A DNA stretch of 64,000 nucleotides. Origin: Gracilimonas sp017641085 (GTDB lineage Bacteria; Bacteroidota; Rhodothermia; Balneolales; Balneolaceae). The notes below the pieces were generated by a model, which made no database searches, had not been told where the DNA came from, and saw only the letters and a list, made by a program, of their open reading frames with translations. Made by a program: the position numbers and the translations under genes. Position 1 is the stretch's first letter. The number at the start of each line of letters is the position of its first letter. The stretch lies in the NCBI RefSeq assembly GCF_046115515.1, contig NZ_CP175953.1, one strand, 5' to 3'. Shown here one piece after another: positions 1 through 8,870 of the stretch.

Positions 1-632
1 TTGCGGGCGTTTACTTCAATCTCTTCAGGATTGTTCATGTATTTCCGAGCCATTTTGGAAATCTGCTTCGGCATGGTAGCTGAAAACAGCAACGTTTGTT
101 TTCCTTGGGGAGTGTCCGCTAAAATAGCATCCAGATCATCCTGGAAGCCCATATTCAGCATTTCATCAGCTTCATCAAGTACCAGAGAACGTACGTTGGT
201 TACGTCCAGTTTACGGCGGCGAATCAGGTCCAGCATTCTGCCCGGAGTTCCGATTACAACCTGGCATCCGTTGTTAAGTGCGCGAATTTGGGTAGAGATA
301 TTAGCTCCACCATACACGGCCACTGTTTTAATTCCTTTTTGATGCTTGGCGAAAGACTTAAGGTCTTTGGCAATTTGAATAGCCAGCTCGCGGGTTGGTG
401 ATAACACCAGTACCTGCACATTGTTTGAGTTGGCATCAACCTGTTGAAGTACAGGCATACCAAAAGCGCCGGTTTTACCCGTTCCGGTTTGGGCAAGCGC
501 AATCAGGTCGCGCTGAGAAGCCAGAATGGTAGGGATAGCCCTGGACTGTACTTCGGTTGGGGTTTCAAAGCCAAGATCTTCAACGGCTTGGCATATTTCG
601 GGCGATAAGCCCAGTTCTTTGAACGATGACAT
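1..632 (-). CDS. DEAD-box ATP-dependent RNA helicase, N-terminal part (3' end outside window)
   Basis: The first 210 codons of a superfamily 2 RNA helicase that unwinds RNA duplexes with ATP in the cytoplasm. All motifs of RecA domain 1 are readable: Q motif (GFETPTEVQ, residues 21-29), Walker A AQTGTGKT (47-54), PTREL (79-83), GG (108-109), TPGR (129-132), DEAD (153-156) and SAT (184-186). RecA domain 2 lies beyond the left edge, so the subtype (CsdA/DeaD, RhlE or other) cannot be decided. The ATG at 632 sits just ahead of the family's usual start (SSFKELGLS). A gene-free leader of about 350 bp precedes it; long leaders are common for cold-inducible members, but that link is inference. Confidence 0.95.
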   Translation of the reverse strand, partial: MSSFKELGLSPEICQAVEDLGFETPTEVQSRAIPTILASQRDLIALAQTGTGKTGAFGMPVLQQVDANSNNVQVLVLSPTRELAIQIAKDLKSFAKHQKGIKTVAVYGGANISTQIRALNNGCQVVIGTPGRMLDLIRRRKLDVTNVRSLVLDEADEMLNMGFQDDLDAILADTPQGKQTLLFSATMPKQISKMARKYMNNPEEIEVNAR

Positions 633-985
633 AAATTGTATTCGGTTTTATCCCGTACAAAGAAATTTGTGCTGCGCGTTGATCTTGCCCGGAATCATTA
701 ATTGGTAAGGTGAGCTAATGACAAGAGGCAAGCACGACTGCTTGATTCATAAAGGCCAGCAAGGTTCTATAAACCTGAAAGGTTTTCTTTTCGAAAACCG
801 GGTTGTTCCAGTCTTATCGCGAACTCACAAATTCAGTAAGCCCCCAAGATACATATAAAAACCTTCTGTTATGAGATTTCACCCAATTATTTTTCTGCCC
901 CGTTTTTTGCTGGTACTAGTTTCAAACAAATGATCCCCTATACAATGTGCTGTGTTATGATTAGATTAACGGCCGAATTCATGAA
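633..985. other. gene-free intergenic region with a small hairpin
   Basis: This stretch of about 350 bp separates the divergent helicase and carbonic-anhydrase-like genes. I see no convincing coding frame on either strand. The one clear structure is a 6-bp perfect stem with a 4-nt loop at 729-744 (CAAGCA / TGCTTG), which would lie in the helicase mRNA leader. A weaker AACCT/AGGTT stem lies near 773-785. Promoters for both genes must lie here, but I cannot assign them. Confidence 0.5.
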
Positions 986-1687
986 TTGACCATCAAAAGC
1001 ATGCAGTATATTACCAAGCACTATTCCGAAGCAGAACCTCTTTCATTAGTTGAGAAGAACATCCTGGAAGAGATACAGAAACACGGAATGCGTCCCAAAC
1101 AATGCATTTGGGGAACCTCGGTTTGCAGTGATGAGGTCAACAACTCTTTAGACGGAATGAGCCGCCATTTTGCCGCACCCGGCCCTTTTCGATTTGGTGG
1201 TATTTCGGGAATCCCCTTTGCCGGCAAAACAGGATTTCGTGCTTTTGCCAGCCATATTCCGGATGATGGCGGTGCTGTAATTGTGTACGGGCCTCACATT
1301 GGGATTTCGAAAAATGGCACCACCGGCGAATTAATGCGGGAAGGCCAGGCTGATTCTTCTGCCTGTTGCGGTTCTTTGATTGCCGGACTCGAGAATGTAA
1401 AAGCCGGCAACATATTGATGATTTCTCATGATGACTACCAGCAGGGGCAAGTTAATAAACTGCTGATTGAGAATTACAAAGACATCAAAAAAGCGGACAA
1501 TCAAATCGTAAAAATCACCGATATTGCTTACCACCAAATCAAGAGAGAGCTCACTGATATGGTATCTGCCTGTATCGAAAACCTGGGAAATAGTCCCCTC
1601 TTATTGATAGGAGGAATTGTTATTAATACCGATGTTGAGCAGGAAGATTACTTTGAAATTAGAGATATATCCATTTTCAATTCATAA
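986..1687 (+). CDS. LCIB/LCIC-like theta-type (beta-fold) carbonic anhydrase
   Basis: A 233-residue protein resembling the limiting-CO2-inducible B/C domain, a beta-carbonic-anhydrase-like Zn fold that interconverts CO2 and bicarbonate. Recognised blocks are VCSDEVN (46-52), GGISGIPFAGKTGF (71-84), SHIPDDGG (89-96), GPHIGIS (102-108) and SACCGS (125-130). C47, H90 or H104 and C127/C128 are the candidate Zn ligands, and D49 with R85 could form the Asp-Arg pair of beta-type enzymes; this assignment is from memory of the family and is not aligned. No signal peptide or membrane segment is seen, so it is probably cytosolic. The open frame starts at TTG 986; ATG 1001 (residue 6) is an equally good start. 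It stands alone, 81 bp before the next gene. Confidence 0.8.
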   Translation: MTIKSMQYITKHYSEAEPLSLVEKNILEEIQKHGMRPKQCIWGTSVCSDEVNNSLDGMSRHFAAPGPFRFGGISGIPFAGKTGFRAFASHIPDDGGAVIVYGPHIGISKNGTTGELMREGQADSSACCGSLIAGLENVKAGNILMISHDDYQQGQVNKLLIENYKDIKKADNQIVKITDIAYHQIKRELTDMVSACIENLGNSPLLLIGGIVINTDVEQEDYFEIRDISIFNS

Positions 1688-1768
1688 AACAGTATCTTCA
1701 TTTCTTTTGCTCAGAACCGCACTTTTATACAAACTACCCTTCAGGTCACCTTTAACCTAATAGATCCT

Positions 1769-2662
1769 ATGATGCGTATATGTTTAATGATGTTACTTAC
1801 CGGTTTTCTTATTTCCTGTACGGCTAATGAGACAAAAACGACTCCGGTCAACTGGGAAACCGTTCAGGATACCACTGATATCGCCTTTACCATTAGCGGA
1901 CTGGATGGCCCCGAGGCTGTTCGGTATGACCCAGAACAGGATGTCTATTTCATTTCCAATTTTACCGGCGGCGGGAACACACAGGACTCCACCGGTTTTA
2001 TAACCAAAGCGGATGCAAAGGGAAATATTCTGAATCTTAAATTTATGACCGGCACTGCTGATGCTCCCCTTCATGCTCCAAGAGGCATGTTCATCATCGA
2101 AAACACACTATGGGCCGCGGATGTGCTTGGCGTACACGGCTTTGATACATCAACCGGTGAGCAAACAGATTTTATTGATTTTTCGGATTTTGAAATTGGC
2201 TTCTTGAATGATATCTCAGCCGATGCGGAAGGCACATTGTTTGTGACAGATACCGGGACCAGCCGGGTTTTTAAAGTTGAAGCCGGCACGCCTTCCATTT
2301 ATCTGGACTCACTTCCTGAAGCTCCCAATGGAATAACGCTGAATCCCGAGAGTCAACAGTTTGTTTTGGCTCCGTGGGGCGGCGATCAAATTTTCCGTTC
2401 TTTCAGCAGTTTGGATGATTTGGACGAATACGCAACCCTGGAAGGTGGTTATTTTGACGGTATCGAGTTTCATCAGTCAAATTTATTGGCTGCCAGCCAG
2501 CAGGATTCCAGCATCCGTTATTTTGACGGCTCGGCAAGCACAATCCTCATCAAAACAACCGGCCGACCGGCCGATATTGGAATTAACACCAATCTGAATC
2601 ACATAGCCGTTCCGTATATTGCTTTAGATCGCGTAGACGTTTGGAATCTTTCAAAACAATAG
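1769..2662 (+). CDS. SMP-30/gluconolactonase-like beta-propeller lipoprotein
   Basis: A 297-residue exported protein with a lipoprotein signal peptide; the lipobox ends LISC with the lipidated Cys at 17. The rest is built from repeats of the six-bladed propeller type (GPEAVRYDPEQDVYFISN, GFLNDISADAEGTLFVTDTG, PNGITLNPESQQFVLAPW) as in SMP-30/gluconolactonase and NHL-like proteins, which bind metal and hydrolyse lactones or act as binding scaffolds. The substrate cannot be predicted. It opens a close run with the histidine kinase 14 bp downstream and an outer-membrane barrel after that, so an envelope role is likely (inference). Starts at Met1 or Met2 are equivalent. Confidence 0.8.
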   Translation: MMRICLMMLLTGFLISCTANETKTTPVNWETVQDTTDIAFTISGLDGPEAVRYDPEQDVYFISNFTGGGNTQDSTGFITKADAKGNILNLKFMTGTADAPLHAPRGMFIIENTLWAADVLGVHGFDTSTGEQTDFIDFSDFEIGFLNDISADAEGTLFVTDTGTSRVFKVEAGTPSIYLDSLPEAPNGITLNPESQQFVLAPWGGDQIFRSFSSLDDLDEYATLEGGYFDGIEFHQSNLLAASQQDSSIRYFDGSASTILIKTTGRPADIGINTNLNHIAVPYIALDRVDVWNLSKQ

Positions 2663-2676
2663 CCTCTTAATATTTT

Positions 2677-3879
2677 ATGCCTGACACTTCAGCTCTGATC
2701 CCTGAAAATGAATTTGAGCGAGCTTTAAAATTATCTGAATATGATATTGACTATTCGGAAATTCACGGAAAATTAGATGATTTAACCCGGCTTGCAGCTC
2801 ACGTTGCCGGCACTCCCATTTCTCTCATCAACCTGTTGGATACAACCACCCAGTGGACGGTTTCGAAAGTTGGACTTGATGTACTTCAAACTCCCCGGGA
2901 AGAAACCGTTTGCCAGTATGTAGTACTGGATGATGAATCATTAGAGGTGGAAGACATGACGGAAGATGAGCGCTTTAAGGATAAAGAGTATGTCAAGAAC
3001 TCCCCTCATATTAAGTATTACTACGGAGTGCCACTAAAGACTCCGGATGGCCACCGAATCGGAGCTATGTGCGTAATGGATACCGATGAGCATGATCTTA
3101 CTCCTGAGAAAGAATCATTTCTGAAAATCATTGCCAATGAGGTCATCACGCGAATTGAGTATGAGCATAAGCTGAAGCTGATGCGCCACAACGTGGATGA
3201 GCTTAAGGAAATACAGCGCAAAGTAAGTCATGATATCCGTGGGCCCATTGGAGGTATCATTGGTATTGCTGAAATCCTTCGCGACCAGGCCAAGGGTGAA
3301 AAGAAAGAAGAGCTCATGCAACTTCTGGAACTCATCAACAAAGGCGGCAGATCCGTTTTAGATCTGGCGGATGAAATATTGAGTGACTTTGAAGATCAAT
3401 CACAGGAAAATCAACTCTTCAAAAATCAGCTTACCCTCGAAGTTCTGCAAAAGAAGCTCGAAGACCTATATAAACCACAGGCACTCAACAAGTCCATAGA
3501 TTATAAAATCGTGATTAATAATGGGCATCAGGGACTTACTTTTCCCAAGCATAAATTACTCCAGATATTCGGAAACCTGGTTTCCAATGCGATCAAATTC
3601 ACCCCGGAAAATGGAAGCGTGGAAGTGAGTCTGGATATCAAAAAACCGGACTTGGGGCTTATCGGTGTGATCAAAGATAATGGCGTTGGAATGTCCGGTG
3701 AACAAATAAAAGAGATTATGGGCAACCGGGGACGTTCAACAAAGGGAACCGGACAAGAGCGGGGCTTCGGATTTGGATTCAAGCTGGCCAAACACCTGAC
3801 TGAATCCATAAATGGTTCTCTGTTAATTGAATCCCAAAAGAATGAGGGAACAGAAATCACCGTAAACATCCCTCTTTAG
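2677..3879 (+). CDS. GAF-domain sensor histidine kinase, cytosolic
   Basis: A 400-residue kinase without membrane segments. Residues about 20-165 form a GAF domain (ends with GVPLKTPDGHRIGAMCVMD). The H-box VSHDIRGPIGG has the phospho-acceptor His at 185, followed by a HATPase_c domain with N-box (LVSNAIKFTPENG), G1 box DNGVGM and a Gly-rich GFGFGF lid. GAF domains of this class bind small ligands or sense redox; the ligand is unknown here. No receiver domain or response regulator gene lies nearby, so it is an orphan kinase in this window. It is 14 bp after the lipoprotein and 21 bp before the Omp85 barrel, suggesting one transcript. Confidence 0.93.
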   Translation: MPDTSALIPENEFERALKLSEYDIDYSEIHGKLDDLTRLAAHVAGTPISLINLLDTTTQWTVSKVGLDVLQTPREETVCQYVVLDDESLEVEDMTEDERFKDKEYVKNSPHIKYYYGVPLKTPDGHRIGAMCVMDTDEHDLTPEKESFLKIIANEVITRIEYEHKLKLMRHNVDELKEIQRKVSHDIRGPIGGIIGIAEILRDQAKGEKKEELMQLLELINKGGRSVLDLADEILSDFEDQSQENQLFKNQLTLEVLQKKLEDLYKPQALNKSIDYKIVINNGHQGLTFPKHKLLQIFGNLVSNAIKFTPENGSVEVSLDIKKPDLGLIGVIKDNGVGMSGEQIKEIMGNRGRSTKGTGQERGFGFGFKLAKHLTESINGSLLIESQKNEGTEITVNIPL

Positions 3880-3900
3880 ACTATATAATTGAGGTTATGA

Positions 3901-4977
3901 ATGCGAATTTATTCAGGTGTTTTTCTTCTTGGCTTCATCTTAGCTGTATTTTCAAGACCGCTGAATGCCCAAATTAAAAACCAGGCATTAAGAGGATTTC
4001 CTGTTATTTTCTACACCGAAGAAACGAGTTTTGCCGCTGGCGGACTCGGAATCTACACCTTCGATTTTAAAAACAACCTGAATTCCGGCAAACCATCTCA
4101 AATCAATTTCGGGGCAGCCTATACTCTGGAAAAACAGCTCCTCCTTTACTTTCCTTATGAGCTTTATCTTCAACAGAATAACTGGCGGCTGGATGGAGAA
4201 ATAGGATACTATCGATATACCTACAAATATTACGGGATAGGAAGCAACACCCCGGAAAGTAACGAAGAAACCTACCGGGTTAACTTTCCCCGCATTCAGA
4301 TAAACGCGCTTCATAAGGTCAGCAGAAAAATCTATGCCGGGGTAAGCTATTGGTACGACCGTTACGATATGACTAACATTCAATCCGGAGGCTTACTGGA
4401 TACCAATAACCCAACAGGAACCGCGGGTGGTACTCATTCCGGCATCGGTATATCATCTGTGTTTGATACAAGAGACAATATTTTCTATACAGAATCCGGA
4501 AGCTACCTGGAGCTTCAGGGACTCATAGATCAGTCTTGGACCGGGAGCGATTATGACTTCTTCCAGCTCTCATTGGATGCCCGAACGTTCCATACCAACG
4601 CTTACGATCATACCCTCGGGTTTAATTTTGTGAGCAAATTTACCGGTGGCAACGTCCCGTTTCAGAAGCTGGCGTTGCTGGGCGGACCAAAACAAATGCG
4701 CGGTTACCTTGAGGGCCGATACCGGGATAAGGTATACCTGACTACTCAAGCTGAATATAGGGTTCCTGTGTATAAACGGTTTGGCGCAGTCATTTTCGCA
4801 TCTGTGGGGAATGTAGTCCAAAACCTATCAGATTCCCCATTGACAAACCTAAAATGGACCCTTGGCCCGGGATTACGCTACATGATTGATGAAAACCGCA
4901 AGGTCAACATTCGGCTGGATGCCGGCTTCGGCCCGGGGGTAAACGGTTTCGTGCTCACCATCGGCGAAGCCTTTTAA
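3901..4977 (+). CDS. BamA/TamA-family outer membrane barrel without POTRA domains
   Basis: A 358-residue protein with a signal peptide ending near LNAQ (residue 24) and the C-terminal Omp85 (bacterial surface antigen D15) barrel. The diagnostic part is GGPKQMRGYLEGRY around residues 261-274, matching the conserved R-G-[FY] lid-lock loop, plus alternating aromatic strands and a C-terminal Phe. Full BamA and TamA carry N-terminal POTRA domains; none fits here, so this is a short barrel-only member, whose partners are usually unknown. AGG lies 6 bases before the ATG. The stop codon abuts that of the convergent DUF547 gene with no spacer. Confidence 0.85.
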   Translation: MRIYSGVFLLGFILAVFSRPLNAQIKNQALRGFPVIFYTEETSFAAGGLGIYTFDFKNNLNSGKPSQINFGAAYTLEKQLLLYFPYELYLQQNNWRLDGEIGYYRYTYKYYGIGSNTPESNEETYRVNFPRIQINALHKVSRKIYAGVSYWYDRYDMTNIQSGGLLDTNNPTGTAGGTHSGIGISSVFDTRDNIFYTESGSYLELQGLIDQSWTGSDYDFFQLSLDARTFHTNAYDHTLGFNFVSKFTGGNVPFQKLALLGGPKQMRGYLEGRYRDKVYLTTQAEYRVPVYKRFGAVIFASVGNVVQNLSDSPLTNLKWTLGPGLRYMIDENRKVNIRLDAGFGPGVNGFVLTIGEAF

Positions 4978-5793
4978 TCAGATATCTTTATAGTTACCCA
5001 GTTCCAGCGTCCAATCGTATTCTTTAAATTCAACGGAAGGATCGGCATCCTGAGGTATGATTTCATAATCTTTAAGCATTTGTACAGCTCCGCTTTTTCC
5101 ACCAAAGTCGGCACGGAACCAGCTCATAAGCTTATTTACGACTACCCTGTTTTCTTCCGGATAATAGTCCGTTGTTTTTTCCAGGTATTGTTTCGTGGTG
5201 ATGTCCAGCTGCTCGTTCACCCGGTCAGGATCGTAGGCGGCGATGTAAGGACAGGCTGCAGCTCCACAATTGAGTGCAAAGTGAATGCGGGGGTCAACTT
5301 CATACCATCGAAATTTCTTTTCATATCCACCGGGAAATGGATTGCTGGCATACCCACCGGAAATTTTAACTTTGGATCTTCTGATAATGCCATGCTCAAT
5401 ATCATCAAAGCTTACATCCTTTCCGGCAATGGTTATTTGGGGGGATGAGAAAAAGTTATAACCAAATACCGAATCCCGGTCTTCAAACAACTCAGGATCT
5501 TCAGTCAAAATAATTTGCACGTATGCGTTATATACATTCAGCCAAAATGCTTTCCGTTCTCCTTCCGAATCCAGGCTTGCCTTTAACTCTTTTTCGGATA
5601 CATTCGCCAGTTTTTCCTGAATGGCTTTTGTTGATTTGCCTTGTCTGAGATTCTCAATCATTTGCTCGGAAAGTTCGGCGTAAGTCATTGCATCCAGGTT
5701 AACGGTATCTGCCAACATTCCTTCCTGAGCCTGAATATTGACAGAGGCCAGCACTCCTGCCATTAATAAAACACTAAAAATTATTTTCTTCAT
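4978..5793 (-). CDS. DUF547-domain periplasmic protein
   Basis: A 271-residue protein with a classical signal peptide (MKKIIFSVLLMAGVLASVNIQAQ region is cleaved after about residue 22). The core matches DUF547: the FWLNVYNAYV block, the DDIEHGIIR block, DPRIHFALNCGAAACP with its Cys pair, and a tail region with LMSWFRADFGG. DUF547 resembles a papain/transglutaminase-like fold in some analyses, but its function is unknown. I chose the ATG at 5793 over the longer frame to 5841 because it begins an ideal signal peptide. It faces the Omp85 gene tail to tail with no intergenic base. Confidence 0.88.
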   Translation of the reverse strand: MKKIIFSVLLMAGVLASVNIQAQEGMLADTVNLDAMTYAELSEQMIENLRQGKSTKAIQEKLANVSEKELKASLDSEGERKAFWLNVYNAYVQIILTEDPELFEDRDSVFGYNFFSSPQITIAGKDVSFDDIEHGIIRRSKVKISGGYASNPFPGGYEKKFRWYEVDPRIHFALNCGAAACPYIAAYDPDRVNEQLDITTKQYLEKTTDYYPEENRVVVNKLMSWFRADFGGKSGAVQMLKDYEIIPQDADPSVEFKEYDWTLELGNYKDI

Positions 5794-5879
5794 TTTGTTA
5801 TTCTTTTTGAATATTAAAAACATCTGCAAAACCCAACACATCGTATTGACTATCCAATATTGATTTATCTTACTGTGAA

Positions 5880-6575
5880 ATGCTGAGCATCATTGTCCCT
5901 ACATATAACGAAGAAAACACCATATTGGATTTATTGATTCACTTGAGTGATGCCATAGGCCCTTCCGATGAACTACTGGTTGTAGATGGAGGCAGCTCTG
6001 ACAAAACCATTAGCATTGTTGAGCAAAATGGGTTCACCTGCCTGAAGTCACCCAGAAAAGGCCGTGCTGCCCAAATGAACTATGGTGCAGAAAAGTCAAC
6101 CGGGGAAATTCTCTATTTCGTCCATGCCGATACCTTTCCTCCGGCCACTTTTCGCGATGATATTGAGGAGGCTTTGTCTCAGGGCTATGAATCCGGTTGC
6201 TACCGCTACCGGTTTGATACGAACCATCCCCTTTTAAAAATCAATGCCTACTGCACCCGTTTTGACCGTTTGATGTGCCGGGGCGGTGATCAAACCCTGT
6301 TCATCAAAAGAGATTTATTTAACGAGTTAGGCGGCTTTCGGGAAGATTTTATGATTATGGAGGATTACGATCTGATCCAGAAAATTCAGTCCGATTCCAG
6401 CTTTCGGATTATCCCCAAAAACGCCACCGTCTCTGCCCGCAAATACGACAACAACGGGTACTTTCGGGTGAACTTCGCCAACCTGATTATCTTTATGATG
6501 TACTTCGCCGGTTTATCCCAGGAGACCATGGTTCACGCCTACAAAAACCTGATCATCCACCCCAAGTTCGATTGA
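5880..6575 (+). CDS. family 2 glycosyltransferase, TIGR04283 type
   Basis: A 231-residue GT-A enzyme: MLSIIVPTYNEE at the N terminus, DELLVVDGGSSDKT for nucleotide-sugar binding, a YFVHADTFPP metal-site block and a GGDQTLFIKRDLF plus EDYDL acceptor/base block. This is the pattern of the TIGR04283 glycosyltransferases, some of which lie in arsenosugar biosynthesis clusters. No such partner genes are present here, so the acceptor is unknown. A C-terminal hydrophobic stretch (NLIIFMMYFAGL) may associate with the membrane. It is transcribed away from the DUF547 gene across an 86-bp gap. Confidence 0.88.
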   Translation: MLSIIVPTYNEENTILDLLIHLSDAIGPSDELLVVDGGSSDKTISIVEQNGFTCLKSPRKGRAAQMNYGAEKSTGEILYFVHADTFPPATFRDDIEEALSQGYESGCYRYRFDTNHPLLKINAYCTRFDRLMCRGGDQTLFIKRDLFNELGGFREDFMIMEDYDLIQKIQSDSSFRIIPKNATVSARKYDNNGYFRVNFANLIIFMMYFAGLSQETMVHAYKNLIIHPKFD

Positions 6576-6584
6576 GCTCAGACC

Positions 6585-6630
6585 TCAATATTCAATGTTG
6601 AGTGTTCGGTGTTCAATGTTCGGTGTTCGT
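6585..6630. repeat. short tandem TTCAATGTTSRGTGTTC-type repeat
   Basis: A low-complexity patch between the convergent glycosyltransferase and permease genes is built from variants of TTCAATGTT and GTGTTCGGT (for example TTCGGTGTTCAATGTTCGG). It has no coding frame and no hairpin strong enough to be a terminator. Confidence 0.6.
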
Positions 6631-6633
6631 GCC

Positions 6634-7764
6634 TTAGCCCGTCGTTTTCTTATAGCGATTGATGGAGATCAGCAGCAACACACTTCCCATCCCAATAAGC
6701 GTATAAACCATAAACTGAATTTCTTTCCAGCCGGCTCCTTTCAGTAACACCATCCGCATAATCTTAATGAAATAAGCTACCGGGTTAGCCAAAGTCAGCT
6801 GTTGTGCCCACTCGGGCATGCTTTCAATAGGAGTGAACAATCCGCCCATCAGTATAAAAATGACCATAATGAACCAGGCAATAAACATAGCCTGCTGCTG
6901 GGTGTGGGTTAAGGTAGAAATAAGAAGACCCAGCGATTGTATAACAATCAAAAAGATCCCCGCAACCACCAGCACCGTTGCAAGACTACCCAAAAAAGGA
7001 ATCTGAAAACCATAGCGGGCCAGGGCCAGGCCAATGAGTAAATCCACCATTCCAATCACCCAGAATGGAAGCAGCTTCCCTATCATAAACTGGTACTTTC
7101 GTATGGGTGTTACATTCAGCTGTTCAATGGTTCCGATCTCCTGCTCCCGGACAATATTCATCCCCGATAAAAACACGCCGATCATGGAAACAAGCACCAC
7201 CAAAATGCCCGGCACCATATAGGTGATGTAATCCAGGTTCGGGTTGTACCAGTTTTGAGGAATGATATTAATTGATTTGGCTTGTTTAATCTGCTGCCCC
7301 GCCTCTTCAATATTTAGCTTAGTCAAAACTTCGGTGTTCAGATCATTCAGGATAGATGCACTGTATGATTGAATGAGTCCGGCCGTGCTGCCGTCCACGG
7401 CATCAATAATCAGCTGCAGATCTGCCTGCTTTCCGGTTGAGGCATCCTTTCCAAATTCAGAAGGAATGTGAATGATCATTTTAACCAGGCCGGCATTCAT
7501 AGCATCAAGTGCTTCTTCCCGGTCAAAGGTTTCCAGCTTCAGGGTGAAGTAGCCGGTAGCCTGAAGTTTTGCCGTCAGCTCTCTGGAAAGTTCGGATTGA
7601 TCCCTGTCAATCAGGGCAAAGTCAACCTCTTTCAGTTCATAAGTGGCAGCAAAGGAAAGAACCAGCAACTGAACCACCGGCATCACAAACAGGATAGGCA
7701 ACATCGCTTTGTTACGGAAAATCTGCAGAAACTCTTTACGAAGTAAAACCCGGATGATATTCAT
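6634..7764 (-). CDS. ABC-2 type transporter permease (YbhR-like), last gene of efflux operon
   Basis: A 376-residue ABC-2 membrane permease: one N-terminal membrane helix (FLQIFRNKAMLPILFVMPVV), a large extracytoplasmic domain of about 150 residues, then five C-terminal helices with the family's EREQEIGTIEQLNVTPI-like coupling segment (written here as REQEIGTIEQLNVTPI). The start at 7764 overlaps the stop of the upstream permease as ATGA; a longer frame to 7929 would run into that gene and is rejected. With its paralogue it should form the channel of an efflux pump resembling E. coli YbhFSR. Substrate unknown; drugs, cholate-like compounds or ions are known for relatives. Confidence 0.92.
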   Translation of the reverse strand: MNIIRVLLRKEFLQIFRNKAMLPILFVMPVVQLLVLSFAATYELKEVDFALIDRDQSELSRELTAKLQATGYFTLKLETFDREEALDAMNAGLVKMIIHIPSEFGKDASTGKQADLQLIIDAVDGSTAGLIQSYSASILNDLNTEVLTKLNIEEAGQQIKQAKSINIIPQNWYNPNLDYITYMVPGILVVLVSMIGVFLSGMNIVREQEIGTIEQLNVTPIRKYQFMIGKLLPFWVIGMVDLLIGLALARYGFQIPFLGSLATVLVVAGIFLIVIQSLGLLISTLTHTQQQAMFIAWFIMVIFILMGGLFTPIESMPEWAQQLTLANPVAYFIKIMRMVLLKGAGWKEIQFMVYTLIGMGSVLLLISINRYKKTTG

Positions 7765-8870
7765 TGCAGCCTCACCTTGAATTTTTTCATACTCAGAGCC
7801 ATAAAGAACACGGTGATTCCGGCAAGGATAAGCGTCTCTTTCCAGATAAATAAGAACTCTGATCCTTTCAGCATGATGTCTCTTACGATAATCAGAAACC
7901 ACTTGGCGGGGATGATATGAGAAATCCATTGAAGCGGAAGCGGCATACTTGAAACGGGAAAAATGAAGCCCGACAACAACACCGTTGGAAGCAGCAAACC
8001 TGCCAGAGAAACCATCATCGCCGTTTGCTGATTATTAGCCGCTGATGAAATGAATACCCCCAGTGCCAGGGCTGTTAAAATGAATAAGGTTGCTTCCATG
8101 AAAAACAGGAAATAGGAACCCTGAAAGGGAACTTGAAACACAAACCGGGCCAGCACCAAAATGGTGACTACATTCACCACCGAAAGCACCAGGTACGGCA
8201 ATACTTTTCCAATAATTATATGCCGTGGCTTGAGCGGTGATACCAGCAAGATTTCCATATTCCCCATCTCCTTTTCGCGGGTGATGGAGATGGAAGTCAT
8301 GAGGGCGGAAATAAGCATAAGTATTACGGCAATCAATCCGGGGACGAACAAGTTCACGCTTCTCAGTTCGGGATTGTACATCATCCGGACTTGGGGGTTT
8401 AGTCCTGCCTTTCGTATATCTCCGTTATCATTTAACTCCCCCACGTAATCCCGAATGATATTGGCTGTATAAGACTGAACCAAGTTCGCAAGGTTTGGGT
8501 CGGTGGCATCGGTAATCACCTGCACCTGAGCTGTATGTTCCCTGACTAACTTCTCTTTGAAGTTCGGTTCAAAAACCACTACTTCTTTGATATTACCCTC
8601 CCTGAACAGCCCTTCCACTTCCTCATAGCTTTGCAGGTACGCACGGACTTCAAACGATGCCGAAGCTTCCAGCTTTTGGATGAGGGTTCGGGTTACTTCA
8701 TCCTTCGATAAATCCAAAATCCCGATCTGAGCGTTGGTCACTTCATTTCTAATTGCAAAACCAAACAGGATCAGCATGATGATGGGCATTCCAAAAAGCA
8801 CCGTTAGTGTCCGCTTATCACGATAGATCTGCTTAAACTCCTTAGTCACAAAGCCGGAAAAAGCATTCAT
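7761..8870 (-). CDS. ABC-2 type transporter permease (YbhS-like)
   Basis: A 369-residue permease paralogous to the next gene: N-terminal helix (TVLFGMPIIMLILFGFAI), a large periplasmic loop region, then a ISITREKEMGNMEILLVSPL coupling segment and five helices. It overlaps both neighbours by 4 bases (ATGA at each end), which indicates translational coupling. Together with the downstream permease, the two ATPases and the HlyD adaptor it makes a tripartite ABC efflux system spanning both membranes. Confidence 0.92.
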   Translation of the reverse strand: MNAFSGFVTKEFKQIYRDKRTLTVLFGMPIIMLILFGFAIRNEVTNAQIGILDLSKDEVTRTLIQKLEASASFEVRAYLQSYEEVEGLFREGNIKEVVVFEPNFKEKLVREHTAQVQVITDATDPNLANLVQSYTANIIRDYVGELNDNGDIRKAGLNPQVRMMYNPELRSVNLFVPGLIAVILMLISALMTSISITREKEMGNMEILLVSPLKPRHIIIGKVLPYLVLSVVNVVTILVLARFVFQVPFQGSYFLFFMEATLFILTALALGVFISSAANNQQTAMMVSLAGLLLPTVLLSGFIFPVSSMPLPLQWISHIIPAKWFLIIVRDIMLKGSEFLFIWKETLILAGITVFFMALSMKKFKVRLQ

